Shown one piece after another: positions 1 to 11,656 of a DNA stretch of 64,000 nt. How positions within the stretch are numbered: position 1 is the stretch's first letter; each line of letters opens with the position of its first letter. Source of the DNA: Meconema thalassinum. Lineage: Eukaryota > Arthropoda > Insecta > Orthoptera > Tettigoniidae. The stretch spans positions 133,948,533 through 134,012,532 of the forward strand of contig OX336393.1 of the NCBI GenBank assembly GCA_946902985.2, read 5' to 3'. Under the pieces are notes generated by a model. That model was given only the letters and a program-made list of their open reading frames with translations, was not told where the DNA came from and did no database searches. Position numbers and translations under genes: made by a program.

Positions 1-165
1 TAATCTCACGATCATGATCCACGGTACCTCCCTTTTACGTGGAATGCGAACCACAGGACATGGCATTTCAATTCGAAAATCTCACATGTATTGACCGGGA
101 ATCAAACCCGGTCTACCTTGGTGAGAGACTAACTGCTTGACCGCTGCGCCACAAATGTGACAGTA
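1..165 (-). mobile_element. tRNA-derived SINE fragment
   Basis: Read on the minus strand, positions 155-92 hold an A-box-like stretch (TGGCGCAGCGGTCAAGC) followed by a B-box-like stretch (GGGTTTGATTCCCGG), the two internal RNA polymerase III promoter elements of a tRNA-derived SINE head. The body continues to the window edge, so the element is cut by the window. The cloverleaf cannot be closed with a good acceptor stem, so this is a SINE head rather than a tRNA gene. Confidence 0.6.
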
Positions 166-323
166 GCATATCTCCAATTCATTCTATACATTCATCATAG
201 TACCAGTATGAAAATGGAATGTAAATTAAAATTTTAAGAATGTCCAAGCTGTGTAGTATACAAGTAGGATAACATGACAGATGTTACACATCATATGCGA
301 CTACTGTAAGGTTCGTATCTTTT

Positions 324-585
324 TTTTTTCTTGTGTCCTAATCATGCTATCAAAGCCAACGTTTAAATAATAAACCTACGCAATAATCTTCATCTAATAG
401 TACATAACTCTATAGCCTACATATATAAAAATCCAACATGGCAACCATCTGAAATATTTAGACGGTTCTCCATATCTACGAATCTATTACAGCAATCAAA
501 CTGAAATGTTGTATGTTGATGGAGGCCATAATATAAGTAGGATATATGAAAATAGGCTATTTAGTTCTTCACCAAACTACTTGTT
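324..585 (+). mobile_element. HINE-B 3' fragment (Helentron-derived)
   Basis: This matches the last 260 bp or so of the HINE-B copies at 20.7-22.2 and 32.0-35.0 kb. It ends with the 3' subterminal repeat GAAAATAGGCTA (548-559), a short hairpin based on AGTTCTTCACCAAACT and the terminal CTTGTT. It is 5'-truncated and non-coding. The hairpin has lost some pairing, which suggests an older copy. Confidence 0.7.
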
Positions 586-1284
586 GTTTGTTGCACAGCA
601 TAGGTTAAATTTTCAGATACGAATTATGTAGGATATTAGAACAAGATTTAGCTATCTCGGATTATTAAATGAATTTAATTGTTGGAAATTGTACCGCCAT
701 AACTTAGAAAAGTTATATTTTTGCTTTATTTGTCGGATTCTTTTGAACGTTGTAGAACGTCAATGGATTAGCCATCTATTACCGAAGATACAGTAGGAGC
801 AATGCAATTAAATCTGATGAGTAATTAATATTTGAATTTGCGTAGCGACTGATTTTGTACCGTTTCTAATTTTGTACCTTACGCGATTTTTGTTTTGTGG
901 ATAGGACTCCTTGAGAGGGTGTGAGGACAACAGTGTAGTATATAATTTATAATTTATTTTAGGAGTGTAAATAAGTTTAGTTAGCTCGTGGACTAGCCAC
1001 AGAACCCCAATTCTTCAAGGATGCATCTTATCTTAAATGTTGGACTTTTCTTTTTATTAATTTACGTCTACTTTGGGCTGATTTCATAACCACAACCAAT
1101 GCCCTGAGGGTAACCGTCTCGTGCTGGGATCAGCTCAAATACATGTGCGAGGGGTGTTTGTTTTGTGAAGGGATCTCATGAGGGTTGATCTCGGCCTTCG
1201 TCCCTGTGGCATCTAGGATCAATCATGGGAATAGTATGTTAACACAGGTTATCTGAAAAGAATCCAACACATACTCAAGAATTA

Positions 1285-1806
1285 GCGATAAAATTTGGTA
1301 CCATGCTGAGCTTCTATGCCCAAGAGAGCGGGTTCAAACCCGGCCGAAGCCGTCGGATTTTTTAAGAGCGTTAAAATCCCTCAGTATGCTTTCCTTCGGA
1401 GGGGAAAAGAGCCGGCGGTCCCATGTCATAGATTTATGGCATGTTAAAGAACTTTCCACTAATTACACCTGTGTGAAACTAAATTGTATACGTTAAGAAT
1501 GTAAACAACGTTCTTAGGTTGCTTAGTTCGTTGCCAAGAGTCGACTGCGGTGGCGTCTAGTAGCTAAGTTCTGAACTAGGCCTAGTAGTCGTTGACGGTG
1601 GCATTTGGCGTCACTATTTGAAACTATTTGAAAATTTCAAAATTCAAAGTTGCAGTCCTTACTTGAATTTTAAAAAAACAGATACACACACTAATACAGT
1701 CATCACAATTAACACCGGTTATCAGACAGATTCTACACACACCCAAAGTACACGGGGCTACATGACCGCGTTGTCACAGCCCCTAAACTAAGGAAACAAC
1801 CAACCA
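1285..1806 (+). mobile_element. SINE-like repeat, family 3, copy 1
   Basis: A B-box-like GGGTTCAAACCCGG lies at about 1330-1343, followed by a body shared with 39.70-40.12 kb: the same succession of CCGGCGGTCCCATGTCATAG, a GTCGTTGACGGTGG stretch and a tail containing CCAACCAA. Both copies are on the plus strand. The tail also resembles that of the other SINE-like repeats at 20.5 and 37.6 kb, with its run of acacacacta and accggttatcagac. No protein is encoded. Confidence 0.55.
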
Positions 1807-1867
1807 AGCGATAAAATTTGACAGTTAAAACACGAGTATTATCTTACTGATTTTGGGGTGCTTAGTG

Positions 1868-2131
1868 GTGTAATGGTGACTGCCGGTGAAGAGAAGAGAT
1901 AGGTTGGTAGGTCACACGCTAAGACGCCCAGGAATAACAATTTTAGTTATTGAAGGAAGGGTCGAGGACAAGAACTGTAGGGGTAGACCAACGTTAGAAT
2001 ATGTTTAACAGATTGTCTCAGATGTAAGGTGTGATAGCTATGAAGATATGAAGCGATAAGCTCAGGACAGGGAAGCATGGAGAGTTGCATCAAACCAGTC
2101 CAAGGGATCAAGACTCAAACTACAACAAACC
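1868..2131 (+). mobile_element. LINE family 1, 3' fragment
   Basis: This nucleotide match to the 3' end of the LINE copies at 9.7, 11.7 and 50.7 kb covers the C-terminal peptide region (a degraded RRDRLVGH-type segment, then RPTLEYV) and the terminal AGACTCAAAC(A)ACAACAA tail. It is 5'-truncated, as is usual for target-primed reverse transcription. Frameshifts and in-frame stops are present, so no product is expected. Confidence 0.75.
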
Positions 2132-2514
2132 CTGCTTTTAAGGTGTTTAAAATAAGACAAATTTGACTTTGAAACACGCTGCAGCTATCCTCAATTGTTT
2201 TCATTGACTCACCCTGTATCACTTCAATCTGTATGCTGAGTGCACAAAACTTTCACATTAATACTCTTCAAGACAGCTGTTGACTAAAGAGCTACGTTGG
2301 CAGCTTCTCCACAAAATGGATGGAGACTTGATGTAAGATGGTTTGTTTGCTGAGTGCGGCTGAAGCCCCCACTCCATTGTAAATCCCCTCAACTCTAATT
2401 ACTCCAGCAGAGTCAACAGCACGTCATCTGACGGTCAGCTTCAGTCACAAGAGACGTCTTAACGACCACGTGAACATCTCGGCGAGGAAGAATTGTTGAT
2501 GATGATGATGATGA

Positions 2515-3300
2515 TGTTAATTGTTGTTTTAAGGGGCCTAACATCTAGGTTATCGGCCCCTAATGGTTTGGGTGATCCGTGAAGATGAAAATGAAACGTA
2601 AACTAAAACTAAAACTAACTACTGACTTATATACTAGAAGAAGAAATGGAAAACAAAAGGAGAATAAGGCAAACAAAGTCAAGAGGAAAAGAAATGCCCT
2701 CAACCCTCGAAGAATGCGGATTGAGGGACTTGGAAGGAAGGGGAGCCATGAAAGGCAGATAGGAAAGTGAAAGAGGAGAGGGTCTCCCCCACAGGTAATG
2801 GATAAAAGGAGGAAAACCGGACCCAGCTCAGGAATCCCTCGGGGTCGCCAACTCGCGAACTCACCAGCCGTGAGCCCCTGAGGGTGTAGCAATATCCAGG
2901 GTGCACCAGACGTGGTGGGGCTATATACACCCTGCCTCCTTGAGGGCCTTGAGCAGAAGGCAGGAAGTAACAGGAAAAGAAAAAGAAGGCTGATCCCTCG
3001 CAGAAGGAGGGTATCAGAAAAGATGAGACAAGGACCAATTAAGGCGGGAAAGGAAGAGACTCCCTAGGCCTCGGATACCCTAATACCGTCGGGGTCAGAA
3101 GAGAACAAGAGTTGACCAAGTGAGGTCGACAGTAAAGAAGACGGAGTGGAGCCTGGCACAAGGAAGTGGAAGCAATGCCGGACTCAGCTGGGGCCCCGTG
3201 GTCGCCAACCCACGTCCCACTAGATGAGAGCCCCTGGGGGGAGGAAAAATTGTATTTTCATGACGGCAATCATGACAAATGGTGACATTCACCTGATGCA
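2515..3300 (+). repeat. Interspersed repeat with internally duplicated segment
   Basis: The segment begins with AAGGGGCCTAACATCTAGG and contains two related blocks: about 2790-2885 (CGGACCCAGCTC ... GTGAGCCCCTGAGG) and about 3175-3242 (CGGACTCAGCTGG ... GAGAGCCCCTGGGG). It resembles a dispersed non-coding repeat rather than a gene. Open frames on both strands here have no recognisable domain. Confidence 0.4.
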
Positions 3301-3420
3301 GGAAACAGGTTCGATTCCAATGAGCGTAGGATATGTTATGTCTCTAGAATCTATCTAAATAGCTTATACTCTTTGTACAGTCTATTTCACCACATATCAG
3401 CTTATTATTATTATTATTAT

Positions 3421-3640
3421 CCGGCTCCATGGCTAATTGGTAAACGTGCTAGTCTTTGGCCCGAAGGGTCCCGGGTTCGATTCCCAGCCGGGCCATTAGG
3501 GATTTTAATCTCCTGGGGTTAATTCCCGTGGCTTGAGGACTGGGTGTATGTGAAGTCTTCATCATCACTTCATCCTCATTACGACGCGCAGGTCGCCCAC
3601 GGGCGTCAACTATAAAGACCTGCACACGAACAAACAAAAA
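3421..3640 (+). mobile_element. tRNA-derived SINE, family 2
   Basis: The head shows an A-box-like TGGCTAATTGGTAAACGTGC and a B-box-like GGGTTCGATTCCCAG about 35 bp later, followed by a SINE body and an A-rich tail (ACAAACAAAAAATAATAATT). It sits directly after an (ATT)n run at about 3404-3420, so a target duplication cannot be separated from the microsatellite. Confidence 0.65.
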
Positions 3641-5262
3641 ATAATAATTAGAATTATTATTCCCTCTCTTTCAGTAGATCTGTCCGCAGACAGGTTTCAA
3701 CTGGACGTCCACAATTTCTCTCTGTCCTGAGCATCTTCTTTCATTTGCTTGCAACTTCCATCCCTCTTCACATCTGTTCACATTCCAAACCTTCTTCCTC
3801 CTCTCCCTCTTTTTCCTTCTACTTTCCCTTCCAAGATTATTTGTAGTAAACAATTCCTACGTAGTATGTGACCCATCTGAGATATTTAAAATGAAAGTAG
3901 ACTTATGAGACCAACACAGGGTGAAAAATTGTGTGTCTGTCTGTGTGTGTGTGTGTGTCTGTGAGGCTGTGTATCTGTGAGTGTGTGTACTCTGAATGTC
4001 TGTCTCCCTCCCCGTCCCCCCTATCAATTTGAACACGGTGAAACCGAATTGAACGAGATTTCGTACAGAGGTAGCACGACCAAAGGGCACCTCAGTGTCA
4101 TGTTTTATATCGCCGCCATCTTGACGGAAACGTAATGGCGGCCACCCAAATGTTCAAAGCTTAAATCAAATAACGACTAACATATTCATCCGATCTCAAC
4201 CAAATTTTGCAACAACATACCTTTATGTGAGAAGCGTTCCTTGACCAAGCTTCAAGGTCATCAGCCCGATACTTTGCGGATGGCGGCCATGTTTGTGTGC
4301 AAATCGATTCCCCTATAAATTCAAACACCGTGAAACCGAATTGAACAATATTTGGTACAGAGGTAGCACTAGCAAAGGGCAGCTCAGTGTTATGTTTTAT
4401 ATCGCCGCCATCTTGACGAAAAAGTAATGGCGGCCACCCAAAAGTTAAAAGTTTAATTCAAATTACGACCAACCTAATCATCTGATCTCTACTAAGTTTT
4501 GCAACTTTATACCATTATGTATGAAGAATCATTTGACCGAACTACAAGGTCATCAGACCAATAATTTACGGATAGCGGCCATGTATTGAACCCATGTACT
4601 GTTGGTTCAAGCGCCGAATCCATCATTTATTAGTAAAAGAAGGAAGGAAAAATACAGTCCTTAGAATGACTTGGAAAGATTCTATGCAAGAGGACTGGTT
4701 TAATCTTGTGCAAGAGTAAGAGACCAGGTGGCCAGGAAATGATATCACGCGTGACGCACCGATAAGGAGCGATCATGGCTATAATTAGAACGAGAGGAAC
4801 TTTCCGTTCGGAGTGAGTGAGAGAAGGTTTCGGAAATTGAGCTTACGCTGCAGTAAAATGGCATCCTCGCAGTTGTGCAAGAAGAAGAAGAATTAGATTT
4901 AAGCCACTTGCGAGCATATAATTAAGAAAAGAAATACATCGTTGTGAATCATTTTGGAATAGAGATTTTTGTGTGGGAAAAGATGTTATAATAATTGCCC
5001 AGGAAAAAAGTGCATTACGTAATTAAAAGCTCCCCGAGACCCGAGGTGGTAGGGATTACAAATAAAAATCAACGCCCACGTATCTGGAGAGTAAAAATTA
5101 TTTAATATCTAAGAATTGCACGATCGATTTTCATGTGCAAAGAAGTCAGTTTACGTTTAGAAATCGAGCTTCCCAGAGATATAATTTTTAAAAGTGTGCG
5201 ACTATTGCTTCAAAAGTTGGTTATGAAAAAGACGTGAAATTTATCCTTTTGTCGCCGATTTG

Positions 5263-5300
5263 TATAAAAGCCCTGGCAGAGCCTGACCAATCATGCAGTA
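5263..5300 (+). promoter_or_regulatory. Putative Pol II core promoter inside giant LTR copy 1
   Basis: A canonical TATAAAAG lies at 5263-5270. An initiator-like TCATGC lies at 5291-5296, about 30 bp downstream, the usual spacing. The conserved CATGCAGT and GGGACGTGACG that follow recur at the corresponding place in copy 2 (about 14.73-14.76 kb), which argues for functional conservation within the family. Transcription itself is not shown. Confidence 0.5.
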
Positions 5301-8118
5301 TTATTCCGTCCAAGGGACGTGACGTTGGAGCATCATATCAAATGCAGTTTCAGACAGCCCGAGGGCGTCGCTGTATCGACAACCAACCAGTTCCGTGAGA
5401 GCCGAGACGCTGCACGAGGAAGCATCAAGTATCATCATAGTATCGCTGTGTGAAGACTTAGGAAAATCCTAGTACAGGATTTAGTTCAACAAGCGTCAGT
5501 CTTTATAGTGAAAAGTTCCGTATTACAGTCAAGTTAGACTGCGAACTTAAAGAACAGGCGATAGGTCTTCAAATAACAATTCAGTTAAACGACCGAAAGT
5601 ACCGTAACGTTTTGAAGTACCATAATAGTGAAACAAACATTTCTAGCAAAGTTAAGGAACCCGATCAGGGTCGGACGAAATAAGTAACGCCTAGTGTATC
5701 GATAAGATAGGGACTAGAGCGACGAAAATAATAAGGGAAAAGTTAATCCAAGACATTGTCTAACAGGAGACAAACGAACATTAAAAGCATTAAGCTACGA
5801 AACTAAGGAATAGCAGTAAATGCTAGAGAATCATAGGTCACCGATAAAGTATTCGAGAGGCCGTAAACAAGACAGACTGTATCTAGACAAATTAAATAGT
5901 GTCTAGAAAGAAACGACTTCGAGCTAGTAAAAATAGAAGCCGAATAGTCAGGAAACCAGATTTGAAGAATAGCCGTTCCAGGGAGGGGTAGATTGATCGA
6001 GACTTTCAACTTCTTGCCAGATAGGGAGCCGACATCTAAGAATTTCACCCTTGGAAACGGGAAGAAAAAAAATCACGTGTGTAAGGCAAAATCAAAGCCT
6101 CAGTGATTAAAAGCAGTGTAATGTAAATATAGAAAATTTGTGTTAGTGTAATAATTTTTAGTGAATTTATTTGTGTATTATAAAAGAATACAGAATTGTA
6201 TTCAAAATGTTACCAGTGTATAAGGTAAATATTGTGTATGTGTATCAAGAAATGTCATTGTGTGAAATGGGATTAATCAAGATGGCTTAAACACATTAAG
6301 TGGGCGAAAATGAAACATCGCTGGAAAATACGGTCGGGGACCGTCACCTCATGTGAGTAACCATTTCATTATGTTATGTGTTGGGGAATATTTGTGTACA
6401 ATCCACCTGAGAACGAAAGAATAGGGATGTTTTTGAATAACAAATAACAGAATAATAGCGCGATCTGAACGATTAAAATTGAGAAAGTATAAAATAATTC
6501 TGTGAAATGAATAAATCCCTTAGGGAAAATAAATGAAATAAAATATCATTGTAGTTGATAAATGATTTAAGTATGTGAAAGCAAGCGTAATAATAATAAT
6601 AATAACAATGATATAAATGAATAAAGATTATGATGAATTATATGAAAGTAGTAGCTTTTGAGCTCCTTTAAAGGAATAAATACATGTTGTGAACACATGT
6701 TCTTAAAATAAAGCGATTATTGCACGGGAGAGGATTAATATAAAATTGAGATGTAGATCAAATGTGTATTGTTGAATCTATCAGTTCTTTGAAGGCAATT
6801 TGGCAATAAAGGATAAGCGTAATGTAGCGCATTGAAGTAAATTTGTCACGCTAGGAATGCGTTGAACCTAAGTATACTTGGTAAATTTAATTATGAGGGG
6901 CAGTTGGTCGTGGTAATTGAGCTATAGTAAGTCCTCCCAATAGTGATGTGATCACGAGGCCGTTGTGTGTGTTGTATTATAAAAGGGTGCGAAATAATTG
7001 TATTATGAGCGCGAGTGTAAGGCAAAGGCCTGCTATAAGTCGCTAATGTATAAGTCCTCCAGTATGGGATATGGTTCCCGAGGCATTTGAAAGAATCGAA
7101 CCCCGATTCGTTTATGTGAAGCCCCTAAATATTTGTTGTTGTATTGAATTATTCTTACACACCAATGAGGACACTTCATAATTAATAAATGCCAAGGTAA
7201 AAAGAATGGGTCTAGTGAACCTAAATATGTTGTTAAAATAAGTGAATGAAGCCTTGTTTGTTCAACGAACAGCATTTAAGAAAAAGATGTATGAAAGCGG
7301 AGGGTAGCTCGCCTCTTGCGAGTCTGACCGTAATGTTCCTGCTCCCCAACAATAAATCACGCCAAGTGGCCAAGGCCAGACCTCACCATTAACGGAAGTG
7401 CGGTAGGTCTGTGAGCCGTCTGTTAGAAGTTATAATACACAGAGTGTTTAGAGTTTGTTTAACGACCCGGGCTTCGAACCGATGTTCTTGTAGATGAAGA
7501 TTACCGCTTGCAAGTTCAGATCGTTGCTTTCTTATGAGATAATGGTCTTCTAAGACAGATAATAATAAATCCCTAATGTAATGTATAAATTATAAGGTGA
7601 GGATTCACGAGTTCAGTGAAGACAATTAGATTCCGGGAGTGATCTTAATTTTTGACGTGTTCAAGTAGTCTTCTATAACTCGGGAGTACGCAAGTGTTTT
7701 CCCAATCACAGTAGTGAATTGTTGATTTGAGAGAGATGGTAACATGAACGTGTGAAAGCCCAAAGTTTAAGTAAATGAGTAATAATACTTAAATAAGAAT
7801 CATATATTGTTTTAATTATAAAATACGCATATAATAGATAGTGATGTGTGGTAAAAAAAAAGGATAACACAGTTTATATTGAAAAGTATCGAGCCTATTG
7901 GAGCTCTTGATTATATTGAATTTTAAAAGGACACTATATGGAAGTGAAAAGAAATATAAGTTGTTGGTTTATGAAAACCTTTTATTAGGATTTAACCTTT
8001 CTTTTATTATGTATTCCTTGTTCATTCTGAACAAGTTAGAATTGGGTCAGTATTTTATTTGTTTAATTTGTTGTAGCGCCATATATTTGGTTAATTAAAT
8101 GTGTTATAGTAGGAATTG

Positions 8119-8424
8119 TATATATTCCGAGATGGTTCGAGGAATGCGAAAAAGATCTCAGACAAATTGGTATTCTAGACCGAGAAATTCATGACAGGAA
8201 CACATTTAGAAGATTGGTGAACAACTACCAAGGTTTTAAAATGGCATCAACTTCCGGAAGACGGAGGGGACCTTTGTCCGAGGAACATAAACAGGCACTA
8301 GTCGCTGGGGTCAGAAGATACTGGCAGGAAGTCAAAGCCGGAACAAGAGCAAGACCTAGACACTAAAGTGAAGTTGGTTGTTACCACGCAGTCCATAGAG
8401 GCTCAACTCGATGTATAAAAAAAA
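8119..8424 (+). mobile_element. 5'-truncated LINE insertion with 13-bp target duplication
   Basis: The insertion is bracketed by ATAGTAGGAATTG at 8106-8118 and 8425-8437. It contains the last 78 codons of a LINE ORF, a short 3' UTR and an A-rich tail (ATGTATAAAAAAAAA). The perfect duplication and the tail identify target-primed reverse transcription. It landed within giant LTR copy 1 and is therefore younger than it. Confidence 0.85.
8130..8366 (+). pseudogene. C-terminal fragment of a LINE reverse transcriptase ORF
   Basis: There is no start codon. An open frame runs from RWFEECEKDLRQIGI through VNNYQGFKMASTSGRRRG to VRRYWQEVKAGTRARPRH and a TAA stop at 8364-8366. The R-W-x-E-x-x-x-x-D-L pattern followed by a basic tail is what is seen at the extreme C terminus of several arthropod RTE/R1-like LINE polyproteins, after the RT domain. 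The frame is intact for its whole length, consistent with a recent insertion, but it lacks all catalytic regions and cannot act. The LINE family differs from the other copies in the window. The clade assignment is inference. Confidence 0.65.
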
Positions 8425-9732
8425 ATAGTAGGAATTGATTTTGTTTATTATTTTGGAAGTGTATCCTCTATTTAGTCCAAAATGTGTAAGTCACAGAGTG
8501 GGAGAACATACCATAACCCCGAAAATCCCGATTTGAGCATTGCTGGCATACTGTGATTAGCATATTTCATGCTAAAAGGGCACAGTATGTGTGCAAATCG
8601 ATTCCCCCTAACTATTCAAACACGGTGAAACCGAATTGAACGAAATTTGGTGCTGACGTAGCACTTGCAAAGGGCACCTCAGTGTCATGTTTTATATCGC
8701 CGCCATATTGTCGAAAACGTAATGGCGGCCACCCAATTGTTAAAAGATTAAATCAAATTACGACCAACCTATCACAATTTGATCTCTACCAAATTTTGCA
8801 ACAACATACCTTGTGTGAGAAGCATATTTTTAACAAACTACAAGATCAACAGCCCACTAGTTTGCAGATGGCGGCCATGTATGTTTGAAAATCGATTCCC
8901 CTATCTATTCAAACACGGTGAAACCGAATTTAACGATTTTGGTACAGAGGTAGCACTAGCAAAGGGCTCCTCAGTGTCAAGTTTTATATCACCGCCATCT
9001 TGACGGAAACGTAATGGCGGCCACCCAAATGTTAAAATCTTAAATAAAATTACGACCAACCTAATCATCTGATCTCTACTAATTTTTGCAACAACATACC
9101 TTTATGTAGTAGGCATCGTTTTACCAAACTACAAGATCAGCAGCTCAATAGTTTGCACATAGTGGCCATGTATGTGTGCAAATTGATTCCCCTATCAATT
9201 CAAACACGGTGAAAACGAATTAAACGAGATTTGGTACAAAGATAGCACTCGCAAAGGGCAACTCAGTGTCATGTTTTATATCGTCGCCACCTTGACGGAA
9301 ACGTAATAGCGGCCACCCAAATGTTAAAAGTTTAAATCAAATTACGACCAACCTAATCATCTGATCAATACCAAGTTTTGCAACAACATACCTTTTTGTG
9401 GGAAGCATCGTTAGACTGAACTACAAGGTCATCAACCTAATAGTTTGCAGATAGCGGCCATGTATGTGTGCAAATCGATTCACCGTACCAATTCAAACAA
9501 CACAAAATATTCATATTTAATATCCTTATAACACGTTGTATTTAAACAAGCTACTACAACCAACATTCAATTGTCTACTCCTTGAAAAGGACAAAGAGTT
9601 ATAACAATACCCATGCATTTAGGAGAAAGTAGGCTATATGTTCTTTACTGAACATCTTGTTTCCTCTTCTGAATCATCCTCATGAAACTCCTTTCTTCTC
9701 CTACCCTTATTAGCACCTCTTCAATTCTCATT

Positions 9733-11006
9733 CTGTTGTTGTTTGAGTCTTCAGTCTTTTGACTGGTTTGATGCAGCTCTCCACGCCTCCTTGTCCTGAG
9801 CTAAACGTTTCATCTCTACATAGCTACCACACCCTACATCCGAGGCAATCTGTTTAACATATTCTAACCTTGGTCTACCCCTACAGTTCTTGTCTTCGAC
9901 CCTTCCTTCCATAACTAAGCTTGCTATTCCTGGATGTCTTAGTATGTGTCCTACCAACCTATCTCTTCTCTTCATTAGCAGTCGCCAGAAACATCTCTCC
10001 TCTCCCACTCGCCTTAATACTTTTTCGTTTGTAACCCTATCTACCCATCTGATCTTCATCATTCTCCTGTAACACCACATTTCAAATCCTTCAATTCTCC
10101 TCTTTTCTGCTGCACCAATAGTCCAAGTTTCACTTCCATAGAGCGCCACGCTCCAGACAAAGGCTTTCAAAAATGACTTCCTAATACCTAAATCTATATT
10201 CGATGTCAACAGATTCCTTTTTTGTAGAAAGGCTTTCCTTGCCTAAGCCAACCTACTTTTTATATCCTCTTTGCTTCGTCCATCACTGGTTATTCTGCTT
10301 CCTAAGTAACAGAAGTCTCCTACTTCCTTCAGCTTTTCACCTGCCAATTTGATCTCCATAGAGGTTTCTGATTTATTTCGGCTGCATTCCAGTATTTTTG
10401 TTTTACATTTATTAATTTTCAACATGAATTCCTTCCGTAAGACGGAATCCATACCATTCAAAAACTCATTCAAATCCTCAGGCTTATCGGCCAAGATGAC
10501 GATGTCATCAGCAAATCTCAGAGTTGAAATTATTTCTCCTTGAATCTTCACTCCCACTTTAATTTTTTCTCCAGTTTCCTTCATTGCTTGTTCAATGTAA
10601 AGATTGAAACGTATGGGTGATAAGTTGCAGCCTTGCCTTACACCTTTCTGAATACCAGCTTCTCTCTCATGTCCTTCAACTCGAATGACTGCTGTCTGGT
10701 TTCTGTATAGATTGTATATCACCCTCCTATCCCTGTACTTTATTCCAATAGATTTCAAAATGTCAAACAATTTAGTCCAATCAACGTTATCAAAAGCCTT
10801 TTCTAAGTCTACAAATGCCATGAACGTTCTCTTATCTTTCCTTATTCTACCTTCCAAAATCAGCCTAAGACTTAGTACAGCTTCACTTGTTCCTACATTT
10901 CTCCTGAAACCAAACTGGTCTTCACCCAAGTCCGTTTCTATCTGGCTTTCAATCCTCTTGTAAATTATTCTAGACAGGATCTTTGAAGCATGAGTAATCA
11001 AGCTGA
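9733..11006 (-). mobile_element. LINE family 1, copy A
   Basis: The 3' end is at the left (TGTTGTTGTTTGAGTCTTC at about 9735-9752 is the complement of the GACTCAAACAACAA tail), and the element reads leftward through RT and the C-terminal domain. The right edge near 11006 breaks abruptly into a different LINE fragment. The endonuclease half is missing. The RT frame is broken once, between 10243 and 10209. Confidence 0.85.
9751..10209 (-). pseudogene. LINE family 1 C-terminal domain (copy A)
   Basis: These 152 codons continue the RT frame after a short interruption. They hold the post-RT region typical of this LINE: KSFLKAFVWSVALYGSETW, then RIEGFEMWCYRRMMKIRW, DRVTNEKVLRRVGEERCF, RDRLVGHILRHPGIASL and a final MKRLAQDKEAWRAASNQS. 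The same segment occurs at 13.63-14.03 and 52.96-53.41 kb. The region follows the RT thumb in many non-LTR polyproteins and is of uncertain function. It is separated from the upstream RT frame by a stop near 10240, so it would not be translated as part of an active enzyme. Confidence 0.8.
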
Positions 11007-11010
11007 TCAT
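10243..11010 (-). pseudogene. LINE family 1 reverse transcriptase fragment (copy A)
   Basis: The 255-codon frame contains the RT fingers and palm. Motif A is AFVDLEKAFDNVDW with the catalytic Asp at about residue 68, motif B is KGVRQGCNLSPIRFNLYIE at about 122-140, and motif C is FADD at 166-169. It continues through KINKCKTKIL and LGSRITSDG (motif E). The metal-binding aspartates are intact. Motif B carries Arg where the sister copies have Leu (SPIRF versus SPILF). The frame ends in KSRLA at a TAG that replaces the CAG (Gln) seen in copy C. Endonuclease and N-terminal RT sequences are absent. It is most like RTE/CR1-type non-LTR retrotransposons; the exact clade needs a tree. Confidence 0.85.
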
Positions 11011-11014
11011 TCTA

Positions 11015-11425
11015 TCGATTCATTTAACTTTCTCCATTCTCTTCCATAACCACATTTCAAAACTGTACAAATAATTTTCGTTCTTTCTGTCTGACTGTCC
11101 ATGTTTACGAACCACAAGACACCACACTCCACACAAAACATTTTGCAAACCTCTTCCTAGGTTTGATCGGAATGCTTCTGGCTGTTACTAAACCTTTCAC
11201 TCTCCCGAAAACTTTCTTCCCCTTGGAGATTCTGCATCTCACTTCTTCCGTACAACTTCCGCTCGAGGTTGTCAAGCTTCCTAAATACTGGAAAGATTGT
11301 ACCTGTTCTAATACCATTCCATCTATTGTTATATTACCTTTGTCTTCTTTTCCTATTCTCATTGCTTTCGTCTTGCTAATGTTTACTTTCATTCCAAACT
11401 CTTTACCTGCCTTATTATTATCATA
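11015..11425 (-). pseudogene. Second LINE family, RT motif D/E to thumb fragment
   Basis: The frame includes MKVNISKTKAMRIGKED, VLEQVQSFQYLGSLTTSSGS and RISKGKKVFGRVKGL, then a CFVWSVVSCGS end. F-x-Y-L-G-S is RT motif E and K-x-N-x-x-K-T-K is motif D. The peptide differs from family 1 next door (KINKCKTKILECSRNKS), so it is another LINE lineage. It is truncated on both sides: family 1 copy A abuts it near 11006, and an (ATT)n tract lies to its right. There is no catalytic motif in the surviving piece. Confidence 0.7.
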
Positions 11426-11441
11426 TTATTATTAGTATTAC

Positions 11442-11481
<40 letters not shown>
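11417..11481. repeat. (ATT)n microsatellite
   Basis: An imperfect then perfect ATT run ends directly at the CAGTAAAACTGCC terminus of the pogo-like element. A similar run borders the other end of that element at 19.70-19.77 kb. Confidence 0.9.
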
Positions 11482-11483
<2 letters not shown>

Positions 11484-11656
11484 AGTAAAACTGCCTTCAA
11501 CAGAATCCCATTTTTTCGTTAAAGACGTGTTTTCGGTTAACGGAGGTCGGTCTATGCTAAAATATGCAATTAACCCATGGACATACTGACAAAAATAAAA
11601 CGGTGTGCATATATTCTTCAGTGTTATATTTACATATTTATGCTATTTATCACTTG

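Larger units (their letters stand above)
4587..8584 (+). mobile_element. Giant solo-LTR-like element, copy 1
   Basis: The element starts TGAACCC and ends GGGCACA, so it has TG...CA termini and a 7-bp near-palindromic end pair. It is flanked by the 4-bp duplication GTAT (4583-4586 and 8585-8588) and sits inside a HINE-A unit whose sequence is continuous once it is removed. It is about 4.0 kb, or about 3.7 kb without the later LINE insertion at 8119-8424. No long open frame, primer-binding site, gag or pol is visible. Similarity to the copies at 14.0-19.1 kb and 40.1-50.6 kb includes shared blocks around GCCCAGGAAAAAAG, ACGATCGATTTTCA and the promoter. Known LTR biology supports a solo LTR; the size is unusual, so another non-coding element type remains possible. 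Confidence 0.65.
3889..9661 (+). mobile_element. HINE-A copy 1, split by a giant LTR insertion
   Basis: The two pieces are 3889-4586 and 8585-9661. The left piece starts inside the 5' hairpin (AAATGAAAGTAGACTTATGAG), runs through a GT-rich microsatellite and then into units of about 292 bp. The right piece resumes within the same unit and ends with the 3' subterminal repeat GAAAGTAGGCTA (about 9625-9636), the hairpin ATGTTC-TTTACT-GAACAT (9638-9655) and CTTGTT (9656-9661). No Rep/helicase is encoded, so it is a non-autonomous Helentron-type element. The outer half of the 5' repeat is missing. Confidence 0.75.

Noticed and set aside
7898..8098. 66-codon hydrophobic frame in giant LTR copy 1
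   Set aside because: AT-rich chance frame: no counterpart in copies 2 or 3.
4587..8584. A host gene driven by the TATA promoter at 5263
   Set aside because: The promoter lies inside a repeated element with three copies in the window, and no downstream coding frame or conserved exon is seen.
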